The notes: generated from the sequence alone by a model not told the origin. 33,102 nt of DNA from Russula earlei (GCA_025769875.1 JAGFNK010000573.1:1-33102); one strand, 5' to 3'. Counted from the first letter of the stretch, positions 19,666-31,042 are shown. A program made the numbers and translations.

Positions 19666-22155
19666 GCCAGCCAGCCCGACAACGACGAAAGAGTTTGACA
19701 GACAGACGCCAAGTAGTGTGGCGGGAAATAGACGTTTGAAATTGCACCTGCAAATTAGCCCGGATATTTTGCAGCTAATTTGCCGAACTTCCTAAGATGG
19801 TCAAAACGCGGTGCGAATTAGGGCAAATTCGCCCGAGAATGCCAGTGTGTCTATGGGCTGTGAACTTCGACTCAACTGTCTCAACAGGGCCGTGGTTGCC
19901 CAGCTTGAAATAAAAGATCTCGAGGACAAGCTGTAGCCATACAGTAATGTTTACTTTTGATAGACTAATATCAAATTTCATTGCATCTGTGCCTTGGTTT
20001 GCCCCAATTATTGCCCCCAATCATCCCAATGAGCTCACTGGCAGGCAAGTTCGAGCAGCTCAAGCTGTACCTGAAAGCTCTCCCAGAAGCTCTCCCATTA
20101 GTTGATATAGCCAACCAGGATGCAAAAGTCAACCGACTTTTGATGTTTTCAATCAATGAGGAATGGGTCCAAGATGTAGGGGAAGAGGGTGCTGTAAATT
20201 GGGAGATTGAGGTCACATTGCAGCAATTTCTGCCAAGGAATGATGCTGGGATCTTCTATATCACCCAATGAGGAAAGGGGATCAAAGAATTGGCAACAGT
20301 ACTTGAGTACTGGGTGACCAAGCTTCCAGGATCTACCATATTGCAGTCATGGCTCAAGAGTTCAATTGATTCTGCAGAAAAGTGTATCTTGAAGTATGGT
20401 GGGAAGGTGAGCTTTCCCTCTGGTGATTGGACTTTGATATGAGACCACCAATTCCACAGCTCCTGGACATCCAAGTTGATGATGCACCTGAACTGTCAAG
20501 GACAGCACTGCCACCTAAGAATGTGTTTGCAAAATTGAAAGATCTGGCTCAACAAGGTTGTCAGACCACCCTCGATGGATCCACTGTGGCAACCTTTCAC
20601 AAATCCATTTGCAAAGATCACAAGAAGCCTGATACCAAAGCCCTCCATGATACAGAGGACTCTGATTACATTACCAATGATGAGTCTGATGATGGATGCA
20701 AAGGAGGGAAAAAGATATTCCCACTGCTCCTTAGGATTTCAAGGCCATGCCATGCCATCACTGATCCACAGAAGAAAATGGCTTGGTGTACTGCAAGCAA
20801 GGGATGTCAAACAACCTGGGGCTGGCCACGCAATAAAACATGAATCTTGAAACATGCCATGCACTGTGGTTATCTGGCCAAGATGGAGGGAGGAGCCTTG
20901 GTTTGAGCTGCTGTAGAAGAACTTGTAAGGAAACAACCCAGTCTCCTTGACCAATTGGACAAGAAGATGGGGATAGAAAAGAAGTGCACACATGAGGACC
21001 TGAGTGGTGCCAGTATGGAAGCACCACCCTTGAAGCATTCAAGGACTGAGCCACTTGTTGGCTGCTTGAGCAAGTTTCCAGAGTCTTCTGGGCAAATGAA
21101 GCTCACCCCAATCTGTGCTGGGAGCTCTAATTTGTCATTTAGCAAGTACCACACCAAAGGGAGGAAGGCACTTGAGGAAAAGGCAAATAAAGCCTTGATC
21201 AAGTTTATTGTGTATTGTGGGATTCCTCCACACATCATCCAGCACCAAAAGTACAAGAATTTGGTGAATGTCCTCAATGGGAATTACATACCCCCAAGCC
21301 ACACCACATTTGAGGACGGCCTGGTTCCATCTTATGCGGCTGCTACCCAACTGACTGTTATCAACTATCTCAAGAAATGCAGAGATATGACACTCACTTT
21401 TGATGGAGGTAAACTTGGGAAGAAGAAGTTTTTTTCCATGCATGTCACCACCACCCATCACCAGTCATTCTGTATGGAGCTTGATGATGTTGACAGACTA
21501 AGTCAAATGGGAGAATACATCTGTGACCTTCTGTACAAGGTGAATTCTTACTTGATAATGATGTGAACAGAGGCTGTGACACATCACAAAGTGGGCAACA
21601 GAGATAGGGATCTACCATTTCTGCTGTGTGTCATCTGATGATACTGGGAATACCAACAAGGGCCATCAACTATTTGTGGCAATCACACCATGAGTACTGA
21701 ATTTGGCAGATGCATGTCACAACTTGCACAATGCCTGTAAGGACATGTGCAATCTGCCTGAATTTCAACCAGTATCTTCCATCCTGGATTCCTGGATCCC
21801 TGAACAAATAGATTAAGTTATCTTGTCCAGGTGGTTTCTCAATTGCAAGACCTTTTGGCATTCATGGGCCTTTCAACCTATACACTTGACTGGTTTGATG
21901 TTGCTTGTAAAGATCTACATATACAGCATGGCCTCCAATCAGTTGGAGAAACAAGGTTTGGGACCATCTATTGGTCACTCGACTCAGTTGTGCAGGGAAT
22001 ACCAGTGTTCATGAAGATCATTCATAATCCAGGCCTTGGTATTGATAACACAGTAAGCTGACTCGTCAATCTGAGATCAGGCCACATGTATTCAAATTGT
22101 CTTAACTAGATGCTTCACACCTTGTTTGATGACGATGAGGATGTTTTTGCCTTTC

Positions 22156-22701
22156 TGTTAAGATCGGATTGATCTTATCACTGACTCTTAGTGAAAGAGT
22201 TGCTTGATATAGTTCAAGCACTAGACTTCGATCCCTTTGATATTATCTCAGGAAGAATAGGTGTAAGAGAAGAGAGGGGCCTCTTTCACTTAGAGTTCTT
22301 CAATAGACTGTATAGAATAGTTGACAAGATAGTTGTTTCTTGTTTGAGAGAGTAAGTCAAGCATAAGGCTCAACTTCTTGGTACTACAGACTATTTATAT
22401 GATATCTCAACAACTACTGATCCGATTTGTACGAAACTTGGGGTGCACATAGCTGAGAACCAGTAGTATCCAAATACGTAGAGCGCAATTTGAGAATGTC
22501 ATTAATGACTCACGCCTGAGTCATTCTTTCCTAGTATCTGTCATCAACCAGTAAGGAGTGAGTAAGCCATTACCGATCAATCAGTAAGCGGATCAATAAG
22601 TGATCACTAAGCCAGATGAATAAGCGCATATGAGTAAACAAAAATGAGTCACCAGAGCATAGGTAAGCAGATGAGAATGAGGAGACACAAGAATCCTAAC
22701 A
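22156..22701 (-). mobile_element. Solo LTR, 546 bp, with CTTTC target duplication
   Basis: Starts TGTTAAGATC and ends ATCCTAACA, so the termini TGTTA/TAACA are inverted. It is flanked by CTTTC on both sides (22151-22155, 22702-22706). Removing it with one duplication copy restores the hAT reading frame (...DDDEDVFAFQRNLKRLG...). A minus-strand TATA box, ATATAAATAG (22391-22400), gives the orientation. No internal region remains, so it arose by LTR-LTR recombination or is a terminal remnant. It does not match the other LTRs in the window. Confidence 0.9.
22504..22525. promoter_or_regulatory. AP-1-like palindrome in solo LTR U3
   Basis: AATGACTCA and TGAGTCATT face each other across CGCC, each holding a TGA[C/G]TCA bZIP (AP-1/Gcn4-type) site. 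Another TGAGTCA is at 22645-22651. All lie upstream of the minus-strand TATA box. Confidence 0.5.
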
Positions 22702-23831
22702 CTTTCAGAGAAATTTGAAGCGGCTTGGGGCTGTTCTGATGCCATTTGCTCGTGCAATCCAGTGTCTGGAAGCCAAGGACACCAATCCTGTGGATGTGTA
22801 CACCTACTGGCTTGCGATTGTGGCTCATCTTCAAGATCTCCTGACCAAGGATGATAGTCTGAAAGAAAAGTCAAAGTATGCTATTGAACTGAAGGAGAAG
22901 ATTCATGTGATAGCAAATTCCTGGTTTGCGCAGCTTATAGAAGATGAGCAGGCATCAAACATCTACCTGACTGCATTTGTACTTGACCCTGGTAGTATTT
23001 CCATGCGATCTTGTATTTGGGTATCAACTTATTGCATTTATCTATGGACTAGAAAACCAGGCTGCACCAATCCTCACCAACCCAAACCCTCTTGCAATTC
23101 CCTCTGTGACAATTACAAGAGAGAAAGGGAAGCCTACTATCAGATCAAGGCCCAAGATTATTGATGGAATCAGGCTTAGCTTACTAAAGCTTCTGCAGAA
23201 TGAGTATGGTGATGAATATCATGCAGGTCATTCTGTGGAAGAGGCAAGAAGAGTCATGGAAGACATCAATCCTCACCTTGCAAAGCAGAATCCACGCAAG
23301 GCCCTGCACACCCTGAAGGCTCAGTTCAGGGCATATTTGGCTGATGTCAAGCCATTCAATCACAAACATGGGCAAAATGAAAGCATTCATGATTATTGGA
23401 GCTGGCTGTTAGATAACAAGGATTCTGATGTGCTGGCAGTATGTGATCCTGAAGCTGTGAACACGACAGGCAAGATGCTCACCATGTTCATTTATGCAAG
23501 GCCCTTGCTGTCAAGATCTTCTCTGCTATGCCTGTCTCTATGGTCAACAAGTGTGCAATGTCTGTTGTAACTTGGCTGAATAGTCCAAGACAGAAACAAC
23601 AGAAGGTACCTACAATAGCAAATCAGCTGATAATTTGAGGGTTCAATCAGCTTGACAGGGAGGTACGTCTTTCATCTACAAAGCAAACTATGTGCTTGTT
23701 CAAGCAACCTTGCTCAGGAACAACCATGGAAGCCTGTTACCATGAATTGGAGAGACATATGAGCCACAATTAACCAATCCCCAATTGCTTTGCAACATGC
23801 TACTCATAAAGTGGCTGTGGATGTGTAATGG

Positions 23832-24431
23832 TGTCGCGGCCGTTAGAGCGTTAGCTCAAGGTTTGGTGGGGCCAAGTCCCTGTGACTTGGTTCAAGGGTT
23901 CAGTGGGGCCAGCTCAAAGAGACCGGTTGGGAGGTTTAGCGTCTCAAGGCTGAGTCAGACAATGACTCAGTCCGCAGACAGAGTCAATCTCCTGGTTTCA
24001 CAGAAGAGGAGGACGATGAGAGAGAGGCAGAGGAGGAAGAGGAACACAAGGGTTCCTTGAGGTGTGCTTAGGTTAAGCAGAGTATAGGCCAGCACAAGCA
24101 AGTTGTGATTGAGAGAGAGTACAGGGCAAGGGATGCGACAGGGAATGGGACAAAGCTAAGCTTGGGGCATTCCCCAGCTTTTACAGGCGCTTAAATACTG
24201 TATGTAGCGAGGCTGTACAGTACTATAAGCAGAACAATAAGTAAAAAGGCAGATCAATAGCAAAAGTAGCTCAACAATAGATGAAACATAATAAGTGAAA
24301 CACAATAGATGAAACACAATAAGGGATCACCATCAGGGGGTGAAATGGTAACCACGGAAACGGAGATAATAAAAAAGGGACAATGATGGGAAGGGGTTAT
24401 GGACGAAACCACAAGGGGGTAAATCATAACA
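23832..24431 (-). repeat. 600-bp 3' LTR of Ty3 element A
   Basis: The ends on the plus strand are TGTCGCGG and ATCATAACA (TG...CA, with TGT/ACA inverted). A TATA-like TATTTAAG (minus strand, 24190-24197) sits mid-way. AT-rich short repeats of ACAATAGATGAAAC type lie in the U3 part (24270-24330). Two AP-1-like sites, TGAGTCA (23951) and TGACTCA (23963), lie on the U5 side. The boundary is set by the adjoining polypurine tract. Confidence 0.75.
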
Positions 24432-24446
24432 TCATGCCCCCTTCAT
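24432..24446 (-). other. Polypurine tract of element A
   Basis: On the minus strand GAAGGGGGCATGA directly precedes the LTR start TGTTATG. This is the expected priming site for plus-strand DNA synthesis. Confidence 0.6.
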
Positions 24447-24461
24447 GCTTAGTTCTCTGAA

Positions 24462-26140
24462 CTAATCGGTCTCAGGGCCCGACTCACGGAGTTCATCACC
24501 CTCGACCTCTGGCCACGTGCTCTGGGGTCCCATGGCTCTAGGACAGAAACCCCTGTAGCTCCGGTGGGTCCTCCTGAGGATGCAATCCACTTGTCCGCTG
24601 CAATTAGTGTGAGGTCTGTTACAGTCCTTGTTCCAGTGCCCCCTGGTGTTACAGTGTTTGCAGATGTGCTGCCGTTTCTGAAGTTGGTGACGCTGTGCTT
24701 TAGTCATTCATGCGGGGGTGAGAGGGGTGTTGGGGGTACTGGCGTCATCAGAGAACATTTGAGGGAAGTGGGAGGGTGACCCCATGGGAGCGTCGTTTTG
24801 GGACTGGTCGACGACATGGGGAGGAAGATACTGGAGTGGAGGGGTCAGGGAGAGAGGGGGGTGAATGGACGGTGAAGGGGAAGTGGATGACTCCTTCGAG
24901 TCCTCAATCTTGTCGTAGCTCCCTGCCAGTGAGTAGTATGGTCCAGTGTCGTGGGTGAGCCCTCCATCAGTCATCAAGTTATCGAGTTGATGGCGAACTC
25001 GGACGGAAGTGTTGTTGGCCTGAAGGCGACTGCGGATGGTGGCGACTTCTTTAGTGTGGGACTGGATTTCATGGAGTCGATCAGCGAGTTGTCCTTGAAG
25101 GACGCTTAGAGCCCCTTGGATAGAGGCGCGCTTGCCCTCCAAGACTTTCAATTTGAAAGAGCTGGTACGGAGACGGTAGACGTCGGCAAGAGCACTGGGG
25201 TCATAGAGGTTTTCGAGGGCTTGGGCAGCATCAAAATGGAAGGGGTGGTCCTCAATGAGGAGGCGGAGGTCAGAGGCAGAGACAGAGGGATGAGGGGCAG
25301 AGACAACGGGCCGGGCGATGAGCTTTTCTCCATAAGTGGGTTCTCCTCGACCCATAGTCCCTAGAAGCATGGGCTCGTCGTTATATAAGGCGACACGTAA
25401 GTAAGGTAATAGGCGCTTTCGCCCATTAACGTGAATGTAAAAAGGGGGGAACATGCGTGTAAGGTTCGTAAACAAACCACGGGGGGCCAGGGTGAGTGGG
25501 GTCTACTTCGGTCAGGGTTGGTGAGGGTGTTCCCTCTCGGATGGCGAGTGGATTGAGGGTAGCTGCAAGGTCTTGGACCTCGGTCTCATCTGGGACGACG
25601 AAGGTTCGTTGGTCGATGATGTGTTGAATGACTTCGGGTGAGAGGGGTTCCTGTTTGATGGTGGGGGAAGGGGTAAGGATAGGGAGAGGGGATGAGCTAG
25701 AGATGGGGGAGGACATTGGGGTGTTGTATGTAGAGGTAGCGTGTTCGTGGTGCCAGGCTGACCACTTGGAAGGAGTGGGGGTATTTATGTAGGCTGATCG
25801 TGTGATGTGGTTCCACACTAAATCTGTAAGTACTGCTCTTCGTACGGGTAAATGAAACTCAGAGAAACGGGGGTCCGTCATAAGTAATTGAAAACCGCGG
25901 AAGTCGCCAGGAGAAAGAATTCCCGAAAAGAGTTGTTCTCTGGCGGCTAAATTGAAAATTGTATATCCACAGGTCGGGGATAGCGGGGTCGTTAACGGAG
26001 TAAGAAGGGGGGTTACGTGAGTTAATTCGGGGGAGTAATGTACGTTGCTGTATCGTAAGTGTTTGGAATTGATGTTCTAAGTCGTTCAGACTTTCGTCTG
26101 AGTGATGGGATTCTGCGGGATCAGAGTTAGTGGTGGTCAT
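24462..26140 (-). pseudogene. Extra 3' frame of element A, ending in a CCHC zinc knuckle
   Basis: Function unknown. An ATG (26138-26140) lies at the end of the chromodomain frame ([13 protein letters not shown]). The product runs through two one-base frame changes, about 25930-25960 and at the C6T5 run near 25445. It then ends in TGA (24708-24710), immediately followed in frame by ATG and 80 more codons that contain CKHCNTRGHWNKDC, a perfect CX2CX4HX4C knuckle. In order: acidic N-terminus, globular part ([39 protein letters not shown]), Ser/Pro-rich linker, IYVNGRK-like segment, a coiled-coil-like stretch (LKVLEGKRASIQGALSVLQG and following), and the knuckle. About 560 residues if read through. 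It occupies the position of env in some Ty3 elements, but no signal peptide or membrane span is seen. Confidence 0.65.
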
Positions 26141-29100
26141 GGTACGGAGTTTGGTGGGTTGTTGCTGGAGGTGAAACATGGTGATGGCATCCTGAGCGTT
26201 TTTAAGGTTTGAGAGAGGTTCCCAGGTATCTTCTGCCGCGGAATACCCTTTCCACCGGACCCTGTATTGGAGGCGGTTTCTATGGAGACGTTGAGCAGGT
26301 AATTTTCTCGACTTCATATTCTCCCGAGATAAGGTCAGGTGGTGGCTCAGGGGAAGTTTGGTCCATGTTCGGCTGTTTCTGTGACTGGAGATAAGAGGGA
26401 GGCATGAAATACGTTGTGGATGTTCCATTGGGGCGGTAATTGGAGTTGATAAACGATGTGGGAGATTCGTTTGGTAATGATAAAAGGGCCGAATCGTTTG
26501 GGGCGGAACTTATGAAACTGATGGGGAGTTTTTAAGTTAGTGCCTTCCAACCAAACCTTCTGTCCTTCTTCGAAACCCTTGAACTTGGTTTCCTTGATCC
26601 AATTATTCTGTGCCCTTTTCATTGCCTCTTGTGCAGATTCCCTCATGTCTTTTAATGCTTGGAGTCGTTCTTGGATTCCGGGGAACTTGGACTTGAGCTG
26701 GGTGCCGAGTCCTTGAGGGTTAAACCCGATGAGGAGTTCATAGGGGGTTTTTTTGGTGGTAGTAGACTTGTGGGCGTTAAAGTGGTATTGGGCTATGGGG
26801 AGCCAGTGTGCCCATTCTTCCTGTTTCTCTCCTGTGTAGATGCGCAGATACATTTCCAGGGTCTGGTTTGTTCTTTCTGATTGTCCATCAGTTTGAGGGT
26901 GGTAGGCAGTGCTTAAATTTTGATTGATCCCGAGGACTCGGGAAACTTCTTTGAACAAGTCGGAGGTAAAGCGAGGGTCACGATCGGAAACGATCTTGGA
27001 GGGGATCCCAGTCCAAGGGAAGGCATGTCGTAAAAACAATTTGGCCATTGCTAGGGTCCCCATGTCTTTACGACATGGTATGAATATTGCCGCTTTGGTA
27101 GAGTCGTGGTCGGTGATGGTCATGATAGTGTTACATTCTTCTGACAATGGGAGATCGACGATCCAGTCGATTGCTATGGTTTGGAACGGTTTTGGAACTC
27201 AGGGGGAATCGGATAAATTGGGGGACGAGTTGGGTGTGTGGAAGTCTTGTTGGCTTGACAAGTGGCGCAGCCTCGAATGTAGTCCCTGATAAAGTAGGCC
27301 ATTTTTGGCCACCAGAAGGATTCTTGAATTGAATACAGGGTTCGGGCGTTTCCTGTGTGCCCGCCAAGGATACTGTCATGGTAGGTATGTAGAATTTTTC
27401 GTAAGAGGGGTTCTTGATATGGCACCACCAATTTTCCATTTTTGAATAGTGCATCTTCTTCTTCTTGGAGACCGTGTTTGACCTTCCACATGAGGAGATC
27501 TGACTTTCTTTTTCTTTGTTCGGTTAGTACTTGTTCATAAAGGTCCTCAGTGTGGAGCGTGCGAATAAAAAGTTTGTCAGGGAGTGCTGTGATGTTCTGG
27601 TTGTCTCCCGACCCATCATTGTGGTCAGGTCATCGTGAGAGGGCGTCCGCACTGATTGGAGACTCCGGGTTTGTGGTGGATTTCGAAGTGATAATCCGCG
27701 AGTGTTGAGATGTACCCAGCAATCCTTCGGTTGATTTTGTGGGGGAGCCGGTAGTGAGCCAGGTTAGCATGGTCTGTGAAAATTTTGATGGGGTGTTTAG
27801 TTCCGACTAATAGGTATCTCCAGTGTTGGAGTGCAAGGATCAGAGCTAGGAATTCCCTATCCCAGACTGGGTAGTTCCTTTCTGCTTCGTTGAACGCGTG
27901 TGACATATTTCCGATCATTTTCCTTTTTCCTCTTTGATCCTTTTGAAAGAGGACAGCTCCGGTGGCAAACTGTGAGGCATCGGTTTCTAATTCGTATGGG
28001 AGGTCGGGGTTGGCAGTGTAAAGTTCAGGGTCGTCGCAGACCGCTGCTATCAAGGTTTCTAGGGCTGTGGTTGCTTCCGGAGTCCAGAGAAAGGGGGTCC
28101 CTTTCTTGATTGTAGAAAAAATGGGGCGGGCTATTTTTGCGAAGTCTCGGATAAACTGGCCGTTGGTAATTGAGGGCGCCCATGATTTGTTGTACCTGTT
28201 TCAGATTGTTGGGAGGTCTCGGCCAGCTTTTGAGGCCATCCCATTTTGACAGGATCGATTTTGAGGGTCCCTTGATTAATTCGGAAGCCCAGGAAGTCAA
28301 TCTCTTCTTGTTCTGAAGGCGCACTTGGATGCTTTTAAGAAATAAGAGTCCCTTTCGAGAAGGTCAAGGAATTCGTGTGTAATTTGTCGGTGGAGGTGTT
28401 CTTCTCCTGAGTTCGTGGCTATTGCCACGTCGTCTAGGTAGTTGCAAGTGTTTTCGGGGTACTTTAGAAGCCAGGGTCGGAGGGTGTGGTTCATTGCTCG
28501 TTGAAAAGCTGCTGGGGCATTGGTAAAGCCGAAGCCCATTACCATGGGAATGAAGGTGCCAAACTGGGTTTTGAAGGCACCCTTGTGTCGGTCTTCTGGG
28601 TGGATCAAGATGTTGTTATAGCCAGCTCTGACATCGAATTTGCTAAAGGTGGTTTTGCCCCTTAATTTGTGTAATTGTTCTTCCATGTTTGGCAGGGCAT
28701 GATAATCTGGAACGGTGGCGTTATTGAGTTTTCGAGTAGTCCACTACCATCCTTGGGGCAGTGCCATCTTTCTTCTGAACAAAGAAGACAGGTGATACAA
28801 AATCTGAAACACCGTCTTTGATGAAACCCTTGGCCAGGTCTTCTTGTATTTGTCTTGATAGTTCTTGTTTTTCGTTCAGGGGGAGTGGGTAAGTTCGGCA
28901 ATCAAGGAATTTGGGGGCGTCTGGTTTCAAGGGTGATTCTGAAGTCAAGTTCTCCTCGGCTGGGTGGGAGTCGTTTGGCTGCTTCTTCTGAAAAAACCTT
29001 CTGATGTCGTAAGTATTCCGGGGGAATGGTGGTTGTTCTTATTTGTGCCAGTCGGACTTTGGGTGGATTTACTATGGATACGGGGGTGAGAAGAACCCCT

Positions 29101-29445
29101 AGGTGGTTCCTTAGGCGGCCAGTGCTCCAATTGACGTGGGGATTTATCGCCCTCAAAAAGGGATATCCGAGGATCATTCTATCTTCTCCCAAGTTGGTCA
29201 CATAGAAGGTGAGAAGTCGGGTGGTGGGTCCGTGTCGTACGGTCATGTGGGTGTAGTGGGTTAGTGCTCCTCCTTGATTGTTGGTGCCGTCCGACATTAA
29301 TGATGGGTCTGGGGGTTCTGAGGGTTCGGAGTGGGATTTGTAATTTTCCCACGATTCCTTGGCTGATGAAGTTTTCTGTTGCTCCGCTATCTAGGAGTGC
29401 TTGACCAGTCTTTCCATTTGTCGTGATCATAAAAGGTACTTTCAT
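26141..29445 (-). pseudogene. Element A pol: protease, RT, RNase H, integrase, chromodomain
   Basis: Minus-strand domains in order: retropepsin ALLDSGATENFIS (about 29390) and MILGYPFLRAINP (about 29165); reverse transcriptase FVQKKDGTAPRMVVDY, FSKFDVRAGYNNILI, and the catalytic NYLDDVAIAT (about 28430); RNase H ELETDASQFATGAVL and DHANLAHYR; integrase HHCC finger GGHTGNARTLYSI...CATCQANK (about 27380-27250); integrase core with SDRDPRFTSDLF and HPQTDGQSERTNQTLE; chromodomain [20 protein letters not shown] (about 26250). Frame changes occur after the protease, between RT blocks, after RNase H and within the chromodomain lead. A TGA at 27630-27632 replaces the second Arg of the usual ALSRR after RNase H. 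The chromodomain is the part thought to steer integration to histone-marked chromatin. The many breaks make it inactive. Confidence 0.9.
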
Positions 29446-29553
29446 TGAGTTCTCCTTATGTTGGACAATGGTATCTATTTGGGCCTTAGTACCGACTGTT
29501 GTACCTTGGCCTAGAGAAAATCCTCTTTAAGGATGAGGTCCCAAAGCTTGGCC

Positions 29554-30474
29554 CTATCCTCTGCTGGTAAGGTTTTCATGCGGGCCACCATAGTGGAGGC
29601 TTCTTCTTCTTTTGGTGGTTCTGGGGTTGGTTCGGCAGTACGTGCTTGGAAGTGGTGGGGGTAGTATTCTTGGGGCACTCCCGACTAAGGTGGCCTTTCT
29701 CTCGACAACGGAAGCAACGTCCTTCTTTTGCCAATTGTTTCTCTCTTCTTCAGTGAGTTTTTTGAAGTTGGACTTGGCAGCGTCCACTTGCATCCAATCA
29801 GGGTGATGGGACCTGTGTTCCGAAGGGGGGTGTGTGGTTTTTCCTTTAAGTTTCTCTCTGATGGTGATGAAATGGCAATGTTGTCTCCTGGCTTCCTCCT
29901 TCCATTCTTGAAGGGTGGTAGGCCAGACGTCCCTGTTTAGGATTGCATGGTAGAGTCCAATTTTTAGGCCATTTTTGAAGCTTTCGATAGCGATCACGTC
30001 CGTTTCTGGCCACCCTGTCTTATTTAACAGTTGTTCGAAGGTGGAAATGTAATCGTCGAGGGATTCTTTCATTGTATGCTTGGCGAGAGCCGCTTGGGCA
30101 TCCTCTTTCTCCGCAGTGTTAGTGAATTTGAACATAAAGTCTGTAACAAAGTCGTTCCACAATATCTCGTTCATTCTGTTGATGGGGTTCTGTGCTCTGT
30201 TTACTTTTTCCCTGAGTGCGGTTGCTTGTGAATTGACCCATTCTTCAACTTTTTCTCCTTGAATATAGGAGAGAGCCAGCATTGTTCGTTTAAAAGGGGA
30301 GATCATTACTGCCTTGTCATCATTGAGGCCCCAGAATAGGTTGAATTCCATGATGAATCTTTTTGTTTTGTTCCTTTCTCCTGTGAAGGCAGTGGGTTCT
30401 TTACCGCTGAGGGACCCATTAGTGCCTTGTGGTGCGGGCGCAGCTGCTTGAGGGGGTGGAACAATGGCTGGGGG
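29554..30474 (-). pseudogene. Element A Gag, 5' truncated and frameshifted
   Basis: The structural protein of the retrotransposon particle. It keeps the Ty3-type Gag core: SGKEPTAFTGERNKTKRF, MEFNLFWGLNDD, MLALSYIQGEKVEEW, WNDFVTDFMFKFTNTAEKED, LDDYISTFEQLLNKTGWPE. Near 29722 the frame must change by one base (within an A4 run) to read the zinc knuckle CFRCREKGHLSREC in the neighbouring frame. The N-terminus is lost: upstream of 30475 the sequence belongs to the LTR of element B, so the few codons past that point are not Gag. Confidence 0.85.
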
Positions 30475-30965
30475 TGTCACAAGTACTGGCTCTTCGGACC
30501 GGACCGGCAACCGGACAAGCCTACCCGGACAAGCCTCACGATTCCCACGCGTTCTATGACTCGTTTAGCCTCGCATGTACCAGTACTTTCCAACGTGTTC
30601 CAGTTCCGATCGCCTCACCATTACCTTGTGTCTACTATTTGATATAGGATACAATGTCTATATAAACCTGTCTGTAGAAGAGAACAAGCTCTAAGCTTGT
30701 TCTCTTGTGAATATCACTGGATTCTAGCTTTGGGACTGTAGGCTTGCAGGGAATCAAGCAAACGACTCAGAAACCTCTCCTCCTCTCTAAGTCTTCGAAC
30801 GCGAAGACTTATCTATCGTTTTTCCTCTTCGCGGTACACACTAGCCTTCGCTGTGTTGTCACCGAGATCCCCGATCCTCACGAGAACTCATCGTCTCGTT
30901 CAACTCAGTGCGCACGTCTCACGCGTGAAACGATTTGTCAGCGACACCACCCCCAGTCGGTGACA
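30475..30965 (+). repeat. 491-bp 5' LTR of element B
   Basis: Ends TGTCAC and GTGACA are exact inverted repeats. A TATA box, TATATAAA, is at 30659-30666. The left end interrupts element A gag, which confirms the boundary. The sequence after 30965 (TTAGAACAAGC) should be the primer-binding site, but I cannot match it to a tRNA. Confidence 0.72.
30659..30706 (+). promoter_or_regulatory. TATA box and perfect hairpin at predicted RNA start
   Basis: The TATA box is followed at 12 bp by a perfect 13-bp stem, AAGAGAACAAGCT paired with AGCTTGTTCTCTT around a CTA loop (30678-30706). The expected transcription start, about 30 bp below the TATA box, falls in the hairpin, so the RNA may begin within or near it. 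Confidence 0.6.
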
Positions 30966-31042
30966 TTAGAACAAGCTTCCCACTCGAACCCTCGACCTCG
31001 AACCACACGCTTACTAGAAAAAATATATCAATTTCCCCCAAA

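Larger units (their letters stand above)
19980..23790 (+). pseudogene. hAT transposase, heavily degraded
   Basis: Plus-strand fragments in family order. An N-terminal part lies near 20031-20440. A DUF659-like part of the hAT catalytic region is at 20955-21566 (FIVYCGIPPHIIQHQKYKN, then LTFDGGKLGKKKFF and HVTTTHHQSFCMELDDVDRL). It continues with RFGTIYWSLDSVVQGIP (about 21955-22010). A helical insertion domain restarts after the solo LTR (LKRLGAVLMPFARAIQCLEA). The C-terminal dimerisation region is at about 23500-23600 (VKIFSAMPVSMV, MSVVTWLNSPRQKQQ). In the fold's conserved DGW triplet, Trp has become Gly. Stops (for example TGA 20269-20271 and TGA 20440-20442) and frame changes are many. Some gaps may be introns, but no complete frame can be built. 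Confidence 0.75.
19885..23831 (+). mobile_element. hAT-like DNA transposon, decayed and interrupted
   Basis: The left end is proposed at CAGGGCCGTGGTTGCC (19885), which resembles a hAT terminal repeat; the preceding 8 bp, TGTCTCAA, are the predicted duplication. A broken hAT transposase follows on the plus strand. A solo LTR (22156-22701) and the Ty3 element starting at 23832 are inserted in it. The right end should lie beyond the window, on the far side of the nested Ty3 elements. The left end is inferred from a single terminus. Confidence 0.6.
23832..30474 (-). mobile_element. Ty3/Gypsy chromodomain retrotransposon (element A), decayed
   Basis: Minus-strand order: gag (30474-29554), protease, RT, RNase H, integrase, chromodomain (29445-26141), an extra 3' frame (26140-24462), a purine-rich tract, and the 3' LTR (24431-23832). 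The 5' end of gag and the 5' LTR are missing because element B begins at 30475; they should resume beyond B, right of the window. The base run left of the LTR, AATGG (23827-23831), is the predicted target duplication, within hAT sequence. Confidence 0.9.

Noticed and set aside
24270..24330. Short ACAATAGATGAAAC-type repeats as a CRISPR-like array
   Set aside because: Too short, irregular spacing, inside an LTR of a eukaryotic retrotransposon.
26141..29445. Programmed frameshifting as the explanation for all frame changes in element A pol
   Set aside because: Frame changes are numerous and fall inside domains as well as between them, which fits decay; at most one of them could be programmed.
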